Shown: positions 24,453-33,543, counted from the first letter of the stretch. The stretch: 64,000 nt of DNA from Candidatus Gastranaerophilales bacterium (GCA_944327255.1 CALVHA010000006.1:1-64000); one strand, 5' to 3'. Numbers and translations: made by a program. The notes: generated from the letters alone by a model not told the origin.

Positions 24453-25022
24453 TTTAAACAATTTCATTAAAAAACTTAGAACTCCTGAGCTTTTAGGCAC
24501 AATCTTCCTGCAGACAGGCAAATACATAGCTAGATTATCTGCCATTTCAGGAGAAATTTGTTTGTGTTTTTTTATACATTTGTCGAAATAAGCTATTTTA
24601 CCAGTATCTCTAGAAGTAAAACCATTTTTCCTGTAAAACAGATGAGGAGGATTTTTAGGAGAATAAATTCTGCTTGCGGTAACATGCACCTTACCACCGC
24701 ATCCAAGTTTTAAGCTTTCGGATTTTGCAAAGTTTATAAATTTACTTCCATAACCCAGCCCCTTATCATTGATAATGAGTTTTTCTATATAAAAAGAATT
24801 ATAATTTGACATTATAGGATAATATTCAGAAAACATGGTTTCAGTCACAGGTCTTCCGAACATTTCTCCAACCATAGAGCCATATCTTGTATCTGCCATA
24901 CGATATTGAAATAACGGACCTGACGGAGTCGCTAAAGAATATTTTGTAACAATGCAATCAGGAACCTTCTTCAAAGGCGGGGTTAAAAAACTTGGGGTAT
25001 TTGTACTTAAAATTCTGACCAT
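24450..25022 (-). CDS. GNAT-like acetyltransferase
   Basis: The 190-residue product has a plausible acetyl-CoA-binding motif A: FYIEKLIINDKGLGYGSKFI, where GLGYGS takes the place of the usual R/Q-x-x-G-x-G/A, followed by NFAKSESLKLGCGGKVHVTA and a motif-B-like PHLFYRKNGF. This fits the GNAT N-acetyltransferase fold. The first ~40 residues are an unrelated basic extension and the C-terminal ~35 are Lys-rich. The substrate is unknown. The start has no clear Shine-Dalgarno, and a TATATA sequence lies close upstream, so a leaderless start is possible. Confidence 0.65.
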   Translation of the reverse strand: MVRILSTNTPSFLTPPLKKVPDCIVTKYSLATPSGPLFQYRMADTRYGSMVGEMFGRPVTETMFSEYYPIMSNYNSFYIEKLIINDKGLGYGSKFINFAKSESLKLGCGGKVHVTASRIYSPKNPPHLFYRKNGFTSRDTGKIAYFDKCIKKHKQISPEMADNLAMYLPVCRKIVPKSSGVLSFLMKLFK

Positions 25023-25159
25023 ACTTTATATAAAGTAAAACATAAATTTTTTTGCGTAAAGAAATTGTAAAGATTGTAAAGATTTTTATGAAAAATGAAA
25101 TACCGGATTATTGCAGTTTTTTATATATATAAGAATATAAGAAACGAGAGAGGTTTATA

Positions 25160-26062
25160 ATGACTGGATCTAGAATTGGCGGTTGGCAAGATCCGCAAAA
25201 AGTAAACGAAAAAGCATACGATAATTGGCAAAAACGCACCAGTTCCTCGAAAGGGAATCCGAATCTGCCAAACAGTATAATGACGCAACAGCGGATGAAT
25301 AATAATATTCAAGCCCAATATCAAATGTACTATCAGCAGTGCATGATGAATGGTCAGACACCAATGTCTCAAATTCAATTTATACAATCATTACAAAATC
25401 AAAACTCCACTGATTCAATAAGCACAGCCCAAAGTGCAATGGAAACAGGGAAACAAATTGGAAACATGATTGCTGATATTGGAAAAATGTTTGGACTTGG
25501 CAAATCCAATAATACAGCAAAATCCGAAGAACAAATACAAGCCGCACAAAACAGTAACGCTGAATATATTTCCGCAATGCAAACAAATGGTGAATTTGAG
25601 GTAAAAGATGTAGATAAATTTGTGAAATCTCAAATTACAGCATTAAATCCAAACGGAGACGGGGAATCCGTTCCAATAACTAAATTCAAAGAACACTTGG
25701 AAAAAGTTCTAGTAGATGAAAATGGTAATACACTTCCAGACGAAATGTTAGATAGTATTGTAAGATCTGTAAGTGACGGTAAAGACAGTATTTCAAAAGA
25801 TCAACTTACAAAATTGTATAAAGAAGCTATAAAATTAGGCGAAGGTAAAATCGGTCCTGACAGCCTGGTTAACGCAACAATGTCAATGAACGAAGTATCC
25901 GAAGAAGAAATAACCACAATGCAAAAGATGGATGAAAAAGGATATTACCTTGAAGAAAGAACCGGCGAAAACGGTCAAATAATAATCGGTTACTCTAATG
26001 GAACAGAATTTATTCCAGAAACAGATAAAGATAAAATTAATACAATAATTAATAACGAATAA
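25160..26062 (+). CDS. protein with Gln-rich N-terminus and EF-hand-like C-terminus
   Basis: The 300-residue product starts MTGSRIGGWQDPQKVNEK, continues through a Gln/Asn/Met-rich region (residues about 45-85), and has a short hydrophobic stretch (TGKQIGNMIADIGKMFGLG). From about residue 135 it resembles a pair of degenerate EF hands: NPNGDGESVPITKFKEHLEK, DENGNTLPDEM and SDGKDSISKDQLTKLYKEA. The loops are imperfect, so calcium binding is only possible. No signal peptide is evident. GAGAGGT precedes the ATG. No named family is recognised. Confidence 0.65.
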   Translation: MTGSRIGGWQDPQKVNEKAYDNWQKRTSSSKGNPNLPNSIMTQQRMNNNIQAQYQMYYQQCMMNGQTPMSQIQFIQSLQNQNSTDSISTAQSAMETGKQIGNMIADIGKMFGLGKSNNTAKSEEQIQAAQNSNAEYISAMQTNGEFEVKDVDKFVKSQITALNPNGDGESVPITKFKEHLEKVLVDENGNTLPDEMLDSIVRSVSDGKDSISKDQLTKLYKEAIKLGEGKIGPDSLVNATMSMNEVSEEEITTMQKMDEKGYYLEERTGENGQIIIGYSNGTEFIPETDKDKINTIINNE

Positions 26063-26090
26063 AAAAGAGAGATTTAAAATCTCTCTTTTT
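26062..26090. terminator. bidirectional terminator
   Basis: AAAAAGAGAGAT (26062-26073) pairs with ATCTCTCTTTTT (26079-26090), lying between the convergent genes that end at 26062 and 26092. Confidence 0.85.
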
Positions 26091-26091
26091 A

Positions 26092-26481
26092 CTATGAAGA
26101 ACTTTCTGTAGCAAAGCGAAAGTCATTCACCCAGACATCAAAGCCTCCTTCCATGAGCATACAAGGATATGCATACTCTGCAAGAGTCAAACAAGCCGAA
26201 GCGCCAAGATTGCATTGCTGATTATAACAATATACGACAGTAATTTTATCCTTAGATAACTTCTCAACATTTTCGGCTAACTTATCTTTAGGAATAGATA
26301 TAGCGCCAGGAATATGTGAAGTTACATAATCTTCATGAGCCCTAACATCAACAACAATGGCCTTATCTTGCTCCATCATGTTTTTTAATTCAACTGGACC
26401 AAGAGTATAAGCCAGACATTTTCTAAAAAAACATTGAGCTTTTTCTGAATCTTTACGTAATTCTTTAATTTTATCATCCAT
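26092..26481 (-). CDS. rhodanese-like domain protein
   Basis: The 129-residue protein carries a single rhodanese domain: LKNMMEQDKAIVVDVRAHEDY, the HIPGAISIP motif, and the active-site loop VVYCYNQQCNLGA with the catalytic Cys, ending with MEGGFDVW. Rhodaneses transfer sulfane sulfur, or act as persulfide carriers. An N-terminal helix with CFFRKCLAY adds two further Cys. The Shine-Dalgarno AAGGAGG lies in the arm of a perfect inverted repeat upstream, so translation may be controlled by RNA structure. No sulfur-metabolism partner is adjacent. Confidence 0.88.
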   Translation of the reverse strand: MDDKIKELRKDSEKAQCFFRKCLAYTLGPVELKNMMEQDKAIVVDVRAHEDYVTSHIPGAISIPKDKLAENVEKLSKDKITVVYCYNQQCNLGASACLTLAEYAYPCMLMEGGFDVWVNDFRFATESSS

Positions 26482-26490
26482 AATTTGACC

Positions 26491-26514
26491 TCCTTTTCCT
26501 TACAAGGAAAAGGA
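26491..26514 (-). promoter_or_regulatory. Shine-Dalgarno-sequestering hairpin before the rhodanese gene
   Basis: TCCTTTTCCTT (26491-26501) and AAGGAAAAGGA (26504-26514) form an 11-base-pair perfect stem with two bases between. On the minus strand the downstream arm contains the AAAAGGA half of the AAAAGGAGG ribosome binding site 9 bases before ATG 26481. Confidence 0.55.
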
Positions 26515-26623
26515 TACGTCAAATTATAATTAATATACCTAGTAACATGTTTATATTACACAAGTATTTTTTTCGGGGTAAATAAAATAACTAACATCAC
26601 AATTTTACTTGAATAAAAATTGA

Positions 26624-26896
26624 TTAACCAAGAAAGGAAATATGTTGGTCAGGATTTTTATTCGGAGTAGAACCAGATGCTACTACATATTTATAAGTTC
26701 TTGCAATTTTTTTCAATGTCGAAATAATAGGGTTAGATGGCAAAGCGTTGTTCAAATTACCCTCAAATTCACGGCGAGCAGTTGGATTTTGTAAAGCCAA
26801 AATAGCAACACTCGGAGTTACATTGTTCATATTTCCTTCACCGAAAGAAATATACTTTTTAGTACTGTTAAATTTTACAGGATTAATTGTTATCAT
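26624..26896 (-). CDS. small protein of unknown function ending in ISFLG
   Basis: The 90-residue product begins MITINPVKFNSTKKYISFGE, has VAILALQNPTARREFEGNLN and ALPSNPIISTLKKIARTYK, and ends PDQHISFLG. The N-terminal 'INPVKFNS..ISFG' and the C-terminal SFLG recall the LDLLG ends of the small proteins at 13901 and 14205. No signal peptide or membrane helix is present. A GAGAGGAGG-type Shine-Dalgarno precedes the ATG. No terminator is clear downstream. Confidence 0.6.
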   Translation of the reverse strand: MITINPVKFNSTKKYISFGEGNMNNVTPSVAILALQNPTARREFEGNLNNALPSNPIISTLKKIARTYKYVVASGSTPNKNPDQHISFLG

Positions 26897-27350
26897 TTGC
26901 GTCCTCCTCTCTGTGAGGTTTTTATTAAGTGTTTTTTTAACACTTCATCTAACACTTTCACTATACAAGATAAAAAATTATTTGTCAACCCCTCTTATAA
27001 AGTTTTGTTAAGCAGGCTAAAACTCAAGAAGCTCAAGGAATTTACATAAAGTGGCAAAAATACACTTATTCTAATATTTTACGTTTTCTTGTAGACAGCA
27101 GATTATAAACATGTGGCTAATTTAAAAAATATATATAAATAAACATAATATTTGCCTAAAAATATCAAAAATTAAATATTAGCCTATTGGGTAATTGTAA
27201 TTTTTACACTTAATATGTTAAATATAAATAATCTTTTTCATACTTCCAGCTATTCTTAATTCCAACGAGCCTGACACAGGCTCTTTTTTTTTACTTAATA
27301 AATTATAAGCTTTTCATCTTAAAAGAATCCGTTTATGTTAAAATATATTT
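26897..27350. other. long intergenic region with an orphan terminator
   Basis: No convincing protein gene is seen in these 450 AT-rich bases. The + strand holds a strong terminator (27267-27292) with no gene in front of it and a possible promoter (TTTACA near 27206, TAAATA near 27229), compatible with a short transcript of roughly 55-65 bases. The right end holds the -10 box of rsmI (TAAAAT, 27339-27344). Confidence 0.45.
27267..27292 (+). terminator. orphan rho-independent terminator
   Basis: GAGCCTG (27267-27273) pairs with CAGGCTC (27277-27283) around ACA, followed by nine T. No + strand gene ends nearby. Confidence 0.8.
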
Positions 27351-28169
27351 ATGAAAGAATATGATTTTTACATAGTTCCAACTCCTATCGGTAATTTGGG
27401 AGATATCACAAACCGAGCAGTAGAGGTCCTTAAAAGTGTAGACATTATTGCCTGCGAAGACATGCGTGTTACCCAAAAGCTCCTCAACCACTTTTCAATT
27501 TCTACAAAATGTATATCATATCATAAATTCAACGAAAAAGAACGTCTTGCAAAATTTACGGAAATTATAAAAAGTGGAAAAAAAATGGCACTTGTCTCTG
27601 ATGCCGGCACTCCTCTTTTTTGTGATCCAGGAGCAATTCTTGTAAGGGAATTAAGGTCTCAGGGGATTAGTCTGACAGCATTACCAGGTGCAAATGCCGC
27701 CATAACATTACTTTCGCAGGTTCCAAGAACCAGTGAAGAATTTGCTTTCGTAGGTTTTTTACCAAAATCAAAATCTCAAATTATTGATTTATTAAATAAA
27801 TATAAAAATACAGACATGGTGTTTTACGAATCCCCAAACAGATTAATGACAACATTAGAGTTAGTCGAAGAAAATTTTTCTGACAGAAATATTTCAATAG
27901 GAAGAGAACTGACTAAAGTCTTTGAAGAAGTCATTACCGGCAAAATTTCAGATGTAATTTCACACTTCAAAACAAATATTTTAAAAGGCGAAATCGCAGG
28001 TATTGTCCATGCCTGTGAAAATAATGAAGAAGCGGAACATTATTCTGAGAAGATCAAAAACTTGATTAACAAAGGATTTTCCGCAAAAGATGTTTCAATA
28101 ATTATATCAACTCTTTATAATGTAAATAAAAATGAAATTTATTCATATATTCTAAAAGCCGCAAAATAA
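27351..28169 (+). CDS. rsmI: 16S rRNA 2'-O-ribose C1402 methyltransferase
   Basis: RsmI methylates the 2'-O of C1402 in 16S rRNA using SAM. The 272-residue protein shows the tetrapyrrole-methylase-like fold signatures of the family: VPTPIGNLGDITNRAVEVLK, IIACEDMRVTQKLL, the ALVSDAGTPLFCDPGA loop, and LPGANAAITLLSQV with FAFVGFLPK. Length is normal. A -10 box TAAAAT (27339-27344) ends six bases before ATG and no Shine-Dalgarno is present, so the mRNA is probably leaderless. The gene stands alone. Confidence 0.95.
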   Translation: MKEYDFYIVPTPIGNLGDITNRAVEVLKSVDIIACEDMRVTQKLLNHFSISTKCISYHKFNEKERLAKFTEIIKSGKKMALVSDAGTPLFCDPGAILVRELRSQGISLTALPGANAAITLLSQVPRTSEEFAFVGFLPKSKSQIIDLLNKYKNTDMVFYESPNRLMTTLELVEENFSDRNISIGRELTKVFEEVITGKISDVISHFKTNILKGEIAGIVHACENNEEAEHYSEKIKNLINKGFSAKDVSIIISTLYNVNKNEIYSYILKAAK

Positions 28170-28270
28170 CATAATCTTCAAATTATAAAGATATATTATG
28201 TAAATGTTTTCCTTTTTAATAGTTTATGATATAATGTTGAATGGGTAGGATATAAGTAATTAAGGATTGG

Positions 28271-30205
28271 ATGTTGAAGACTCCTAAACTATATAAGTTA
28301 ATAACAGCTCTTGCGCTGGTGATAACATGCCCACTTGCAAGTGTTGCTTCTGAGGATTATTTCCCGAGTCTTGCTGATGCAACTACCCAAAATACAGCTC
28401 CTGTCGCTACAGAAGCAACAAAAAGCATTGAAAAAAATGTAAAATATATTAAAGATATTGAAATTCATGGCATAAATGTAGTCTCTGAGGAAGAAATTTT
28501 ATCAAAACTGAACTTTCATAAAGGAGATGCTTACAAACGTGATATCATACAAAATGGTCTAAAAAATGTATATCAAATGGGATATTTTACGGAAAAAATG
28601 CGTGCAATTCCTGTTAATAATCCTGACGGAACCGTTACATTAAAAATTATTCTTGAAGAGAACGCTCCTATCACAGATTTTACAATAGAAGGGAATACCG
28701 TTATTCCTACCGATGAAATACTTACTCCATTATTACCTTTAAAAGGAAAACCGCAAAATATTGCACAATTAAATGAGGCTATTGAAAAAATTCAGTCAAT
28801 CTACAATTCAAAAGGATATATATTAGCCAGAATTGAATCAGTAACGGACGACCCTGATGGAACCGTTAATATAAAAATTAAAGAAGGAACTGTAAATTCA
28901 ATAGCGATTTCCGGTAATGAAAAGACAAAAGATTATATTATTGCAAGAAACATTCTTGTAGAGCCGGGCATGGTCTATAACGAAAACCAGCTAAAACAAG
29001 ATCTGGTAAGACTTTATGCTACTCAGTCTTTTAAAGATGTAACCCGCGAAATTGAACCTTGTGAAGACGATCCTGACAAATATGATATTACAATAAACGT
29101 CCAGGAACAGAGAACTGCAAGTATTTCACTCGGCGGTGGTATAGATTCTGTAACTGGTGTATTTGGTTCTGCCGGGATTGCAGATAACAACTTTAGAGGA
29201 ATGAATCAGAGATTAGCATTAAACGCTCTGGTCGGTTCCGGTGTAATTCTAAATGATTCATCTATTAAGAGAAGAATGAATTTACAAGTTGAATTGAGTT
29301 TCTTTGAACCGCACTTTTTGAATGCAGATACATCTTTGATGTCAAAATTATACTTTAGAGACTTTGGTTCATATCAGGTTCCACTTGCAATTGAAAGAAG
29401 ATTCGGTGGTGAGATGACTATCGCTCACAGGATGAAGAAAAATAAACACTTAACATCTACCTTCTCACTTGGTGTTGAAAACGTAGATGTAAGAGAAGGA
29501 GATTTCAACAAAATTGCAAGCATGTATGCTAGATACGGAATTCCTATAAGCGAACGTGCGAAACAATTAGACGGTGGTTTATTCTTATCACTCAGTCCTG
29601 CAATGGTATATGATACAAGAGATTCTTCAATCGTTACAAGGAAAGGAACTCTTGCAAATATTAGATTTGACGAAGAAATCGGCTTGGACGGATTTGATAA
29701 AACTCACGGTAAGTTATCAGGATCCATCAAACAATATGTTCCAATTGGCAAGAAATCCTCTCTATCCTTCCTTGCTCGTGCAGGGGGGCGTATTCACGGG
29801 GATGACATGCCGGAAGTTATGGCATATCGTTTAGGCGGACCTTATTCTGTAAGAGGTTACAAGATGAGTGCCGTCGGAACAGGGGATGCATTTGTAATGG
29901 GATCTGTTGAATTTGCGACACCGATTCCGTTCCTTGACAGAACTAAATTGGCAAGGAAAGTCTCATTCCTTAACAATATAAGATTAACAGCATTTGTTGA
30001 TGCAGGTAAAATATTTAACCCTACAATATCATCAACATTATATGACAGACCGCTTTATGCAGTATCTGCAGGTGTAGGTATCAAATTGTATATTCCTGGC
30101 ATGGGACCATTATCAATTGATTATGGTATTCCGTTCACACCTGTTGGAGAACACGGTTCTGAAAACGGCTACTTTACTTTTGGTGTAGGTGATTTAATTT
30201 ATTAA
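28271..30205 (+). CDS. bamA: BamA/Omp85 outer-membrane assembly protein
   Basis: BamA inserts beta-barrel proteins into the outer membrane. The 644-residue protein has a signal peptide (LYKLITALALVITCPLASVAS), a short Thr/Ala-rich linker, three POTRA domains from about residue 55 to 290 (starting VKYIKDIEIHGINVV, APITDFTIEGNTVIP and TVNSIAISGNEKTKDYI), and a C-terminal 16-strand-type barrel with the conserved loop-6 motif VRGY in LGGPYSVRGYKM and GSVEFATPIPF. Three POTRAs, rather than the five of proteobacteria, is the cyanobacterial-type arrangement. The final residues GVGDLIY end in an aromatic, as in barrel proteins. The gene is followed by skp after 24 bases and shows that the cell is diderm. 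Confidence 0.95.
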   Translation: MLKTPKLYKLITALALVITCPLASVASEDYFPSLADATTQNTAPVATEATKSIEKNVKYIKDIEIHGINVVSEEEILSKLNFHKGDAYKRDIIQNGLKNVYQMGYFTEKMRAIPVNNPDGTVTLKIILEENAPITDFTIEGNTVIPTDEILTPLLPLKGKPQNIAQLNEAIEKIQSIYNSKGYILARIESVTDDPDGTVNIKIKEGTVNSIAISGNEKTKDYIIARNILVEPGMVYNENQLKQDLVRLYATQSFKDVTREIEPCEDDPDKYDITINVQEQRTASISLGGGIDSVTGVFGSAGIADNNFRGMNQRLALNALVGSGVILNDSSIKRRMNLQVELSFFEPHFLNADTSLMSKLYFRDFGSYQVPLAIERRFGGEMTIAHRMKKNKHLTSTFSLGVENVDVREGDFNKIASMYARYGIPISERAKQLDGGLFLSLSPAMVYDTRDSSIVTRKGTLANIRFDEEIGLDGFDKTHGKLSGSIKQYVPIGKKSSLSFLARAGGRIHGDDMPEVMAYRLGGPYSVRGYKMSAVGTGDAFVMGSVEFATPIPFLDRTKLARKVSFLNNIRLTAFVDAGKIFNPTISSTLYDRPLYAVSAGVGIKLYIPGMGPLSIDYGIPFTPVGEHGSENGYFTFGVGDLIY

Positions 30206-30229
30206 AGATATAGAAATTCAGGAGGTTTT

Positions 30230-30685
30230 ATGAAAAATTTAAAATTAGCAATGGCAGTTTTGGGATGCGGACTGCTCTTATCTGGAGCTACACAGGCAAT
30301 TGCCGGAGGTATAGGCTACATTGATTATCAGAAAGTACAGGCCGGTTACCCTCTTGCACAGCAGGCTATTAAAGAAGTAGATGCAAAAGCTTTGGAATTA
30401 CAACAATTTATGGTAGATAAGGAAAAACAATACAAAGCTTTAGATACGCCGCTAAAAAAACAAAACTTTGAAGAAGCAACCGCTAAAGAATTAGACGCTA
30501 AACAGGATGCATATATCAAACTGAAGAGCCAGAAAGAAGAAATGGTGTTTAACAATATTCAGGCAGCTGCAAAAAAAGTACTTGTTGAACAACATCTGGA
30601 TGCAATCGTTGATTTTAGAGTTATCTTTGTTGGCGGTGTTGATATAACCGATCAGGTAATCCAAAAATTGAAAAGCGGTGTTTAA
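30230..30685 (+). CDS. skp: OmpH/Skp-family periplasmic chaperone
   Basis: Skp holds unfolded outer-membrane proteins in the periplasm. The 151-residue product has a signal peptide ending ATQAIAG, then GIGYIDYQKVQAGYPLA (the family's strand), and a long charged helix pair (about residues 45-110). DAIVDFRVIFVGGVDITDQV at the C-terminus is the strand that closes the trimer body. AGGAGG precedes the ATG. Its position directly after bamA is the usual one. Confidence 0.88.
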   Translation: MKNLKLAMAVLGCGLLLSGATQAIAGGIGYIDYQKVQAGYPLAQQAIKEVDAKALELQQFMVDKEKQYKALDTPLKKQNFEEATAKELDAKQDAYIKLKSQKEEMVFNNIQAAAKKVLVEQHLDAIVDFRVIFVGGVDITDQVIQKLKSGV

Positions 30686-30688
30686 TAT

Positions 30689-31999
30689 ATGCGTATAGTC
30701 GATATTATCGATAAAAAAAAGCAAGGGAAAGAATTATCTAAAGAAGAAATAAATTATTTTATTTCTTCTTTAACAGATAATTCTATGCCGGATTATCAAG
30801 CAAGTGCCTGGTTAATGGCAGTGTGGTTTCGTTCAATGAGTGAAGAGGAGACGGCACATCTTACCGATGCAATAATAAAATCCGGAGAAGTAATTCATTT
30901 TGGAGAATTATCGAAAAAAATTATCGACAAACATTCAACCGGTGGAGTAGGGGATAAGGTTACAATAACACTGCTCCCGCTTCTTGCAGCAGCGGGAGTA
31001 CCTATTGCAAAATTATCCGGTAAAGGTCTTGGACATACTGGAGGAACAATAGATAAACTGGAATCTATTCCAAATTTTACAACAAGTTTATCAATAGAAG
31101 AACTTCACAGACAGGTAGAAGAAATCGGAGTTGCAATAGGACAACAGACACAAAATCTCACTCCTGCAGATGGAAAACTATATGCACTTAGAGATGTTAC
31201 AGCAACGGTTGATTCTCTTCCGCTTATTGCATCTTCCGTTGTCTCGAAAAAAATTGCATCTGGAGCCGATAATATTATTCTTGATGTAAAATATGGTTCA
31301 GGAGCTTTTATGAAAACACCTGAAGATGCTGTAAAATTAGCCCAATTAATGGTTAATATAGGGAAAAAACTCGGGAAGAGAATAATTGCAGTTGTCACAT
31401 CAATGGAAGAACCATTGGGACGTGCAGTCGGAAATTCAATAGAAATAATTGAATCATTAGAGTTTTTAAAAGGACATATCACAAGCGGTGATATTGCTGA
31501 ATTAACCTATGACTTTGCGACAATAGCCTTAACACAAACAGGCATGTTTATAGATGAAGAAACTGCAAGAAGTTACTTAAAAGAGCTTATCCATACAGGT
31601 AAAGCCATTGAAAAATTCAGGGAATTAATTAAAGCACAAGGCGGAGTACCTGAAGTTATAGAAGATTACACAAGATTTCCTCAGGCTAAATTTAAAGTTG
31701 AAGTTAAATCAGAGCATGCAGGATATATAAATAAAATAGATGCATATAAAATAGCTTACGGTTGTAAACTTCTTGGTGCAGGGCGTGAAAAGAAAACAGA
31801 TTTAATTGATTACAGTGTTGGAGTATTTTTAAATAAAAAAACAGGGGAACAGGTTCGAGAAGGGGATATATTATACACAATATATTCAAACGACGAAGAA
31901 AAGACTTCGGCTTGTAAAAAATATTGCAATGAAGCATATGAATATGTAAACGAAAAACCTGATTTAAAAAAACAAATATATAAAATAATTACGCAATAG
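30689..31999 (+). CDS. pdp: pyrimidine-nucleoside phosphorylase
   Basis: The enzyme cleaves (deoxy)uridine or thymidine with phosphate to the base and (deoxy)ribose 1-phosphate. The 436-residue product shows the family pattern: MPDYQASAWLMAVWFRSM, the phosphate-binding KHSTGGVGDKVT, AKLSGKGLGHTGGTIDKLES, and the Arg/Ser/Lys active-site segment ALRDVTATVDSLPLIASSVVSKK. The C-terminal domain is complete. Only three bases separate it from skp, so it is cotranscribed with the outer-membrane genes. Whether thymidine or all pyrimidine nucleosides are used cannot be told from sequence (deoA is the alternative name). Confidence 0.93.
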   Translation: MRIVDIIDKKKQGKELSKEEINYFISSLTDNSMPDYQASAWLMAVWFRSMSEEETAHLTDAIIKSGEVIHFGELSKKIIDKHSTGGVGDKVTITLLPLLAAAGVPIAKLSGKGLGHTGGTIDKLESIPNFTTSLSIEELHRQVEEIGVAIGQQTQNLTPADGKLYALRDVTATVDSLPLIASSVVSKKIASGADNIILDVKYGSGAFMKTPEDAVKLAQLMVNIGKKLGKRIIAVVTSMEEPLGRAVGNSIEIIESLEFLKGHITSGDIAELTYDFATIALTQTGMFIDEETARSYLKELIHTGKAIEKFRELIKAQGGVPEVIEDYTRFPQAKFKVEVKSEHAGYINKIDAYKIAYGCKLLGAGREKKTDLIDYSVGVFLNKKTGEQVREGDILYTIYSNDEEKTSACKKYCNEAYEYVNEKPDLKKQIYKIITQ

Positions 32000-32015
32000 T
32001 AAAAGGGGTTCAAAA

Positions 32016-33494
32016 ATGTTTAAGAATAATAGAATGCAGTACATTATAAAAACCTGCTCAAGTGAGAATGTTCAGGAACTGCAAAATCTTTTAAATGAAA
32101 TGTCCATGAATGGCTGGGAACTATACAGCATGAATGAAGTTGAGACTGATGACGGGTTTAAATATAACTGTATATTTATGTCTGAACTTCAGCAACAGGA
32201 AGATAATGATAATAACGATATAATCAATATTTCTTCATTTAAAAGTCAGATGGAAAAAATGCTGTCGCCAAAGATGAATCCTTATGAAAACTGTGTTGAT
32301 ATACAATCAAAGATTGTATCACAGCAGAAAAAAATTGCAAAAATAAAAACTGAACTAGACTCGGAAGCACCTGCTTCAGTTGGCAGAAAAAAACTTAATG
32401 ACAAAATATCCGCAGGTCTTAAGGAGCTTGAGGATTTAAAACATAAATTAGCCAAAACAACATCTCCTGATGTAATGTATTCAAGATTAAGAGAGGATAA
32501 GCTTTCAATAAATTTAAGCGAGGAGCTTCTTAACCTTGTAGATATTGAAAACACAATGGGAGAAGAAGATCTTGTCGCAGCAACAGTGAAAACAAGGTTA
32601 AAATTAACTGATGAGATGGGCTATGTAATCCCTAAAATTATATTTAAAGATGATGAAAGCCTTAATCCGTATGAGTTTTCCCTTAAAATACGCGGGATCG
32701 AAGTATACAAATCATTTGTTTATCCTGGCTATTCAATGTTTTATACAGAAGACTTACATCTTGATAAAAAACCGAAAAATTCCATATCCGGAATTGACGG
32801 CATAAGCGGGAAAAAAATAATTTGGATAGAACAGTCACAAACAAAAGATTTTTGGGAAAAGGGAATAAATTGTACGGAATACATTTCAAATGTTCTTTCA
32901 TTTTTCTGCATAAAACATGTAGAAGATCTCTTGGATTATTCAGATTTAGATAAATATGTAAATATTGTAGAACAAACAAATTCTTTTCTTGTAGAGAACC
33001 TAATCCCTGATTATGTCACTCCGGCGGATTTAAAATTTATACTAACGGGTTTAATAAGAGAAGGTGTATCAATAAAAAACATTATCTACATATTTGAAAA
33101 ATTGAATGATTATGCTGATGATTCTCCAAAATCCGATTTATTAAAGAAAATTCGCATAGCTCTATCACGTCAGATTATAAAAAAATATGTAAACCAGGAC
33201 GGAATGATAAGTGTTTTTGAGATATCCGATAAAACTCTTGAAGAACTTATTCCTAGTTTTGAGGAGGACGACGATTACATAATAAAGGTTGATGGGGATT
33301 TCGCAGAAAAACTTGCAGAAAAAGTCGCCAAAAAAGCTCATCAATATAAAATAAATAGTCCAAAACTATTGGTACCGATTGAATATAGACATCTGTTATT
33401 CACATTATTATCAAATTATTTAAATGATATAACAGTATTGTCTAGAGAAGAAATAGGATGTCATTATCCAATAGAAATAATTGCACAAATATAG
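32016..33494 (+). CDS. soluble FlhA C-terminal-domain protein with DUF4177-like N-terminus
   Basis: The 492-residue protein has three parts. Residues about 6-58 (MQYIIKTCSS.., MNGWELYSMNEVETDDGF) resemble DUF4177. Residues about 75-150 are a charged coiled coil. Residues about 160-492 align by eye along the whole cytoplasmic domain of FlhA, the flagellar/type III export gate: LSINLSEELLNLVD, DEMGYVIPKIIFKDDESLNP, YEFSLKIRGIEVYKSFVYPG, FLVENLIPDYVTPADLKFIL, LIREGVSIKNIIYIFEKL, LKKIRIALSRQIIKKY, and LLVPIEYRHLLF..LSREEI at the end. FlhA's eight-helix membrane half is absent and there is no hydrophobic segment. In flagella this domain docks export chaperones and substrates. No other flagellar gene lies in the window. 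AAAAGGGG precedes the ATG; it lies 16 bases after pdp in the bamA unit. Confidence 0.8.
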   Translation: MFKNNRMQYIIKTCSSENVQELQNLLNEMSMNGWELYSMNEVETDDGFKYNCIFMSELQQQEDNDNNDIINISSFKSQMEKMLSPKMNPYENCVDIQSKIVSQQKKIAKIKTELDSEAPASVGRKKLNDKISAGLKELEDLKHKLAKTTSPDVMYSRLREDKLSINLSEELLNLVDIENTMGEEDLVAATVKTRLKLTDEMGYVIPKIIFKDDESLNPYEFSLKIRGIEVYKSFVYPGYSMFYTEDLHLDKKPKNSISGIDGISGKKIIWIEQSQTKDFWEKGINCTEYISNVLSFFCIKHVEDLLDYSDLDKYVNIVEQTNSFLVENLIPDYVTPADLKFILTGLIREGVSIKNIIYIFEKLNDYADDSPKSDLLKKIRIALSRQIIKKYVNQDGMISVFEISDKTLEELIPSFEEDDDYIIKVDGDFAEKLAEKVAKKAHQYKINSPKLLVPIEYRHLLFTLLSNYLNDITVLSREEIGCHYPIEIIAQI

Positions 33495-33543
33495 CAAAAA
33501 AAAATTTGTTCAGGTTTTAAAATAATAGAATAAGGGAAAAAGC

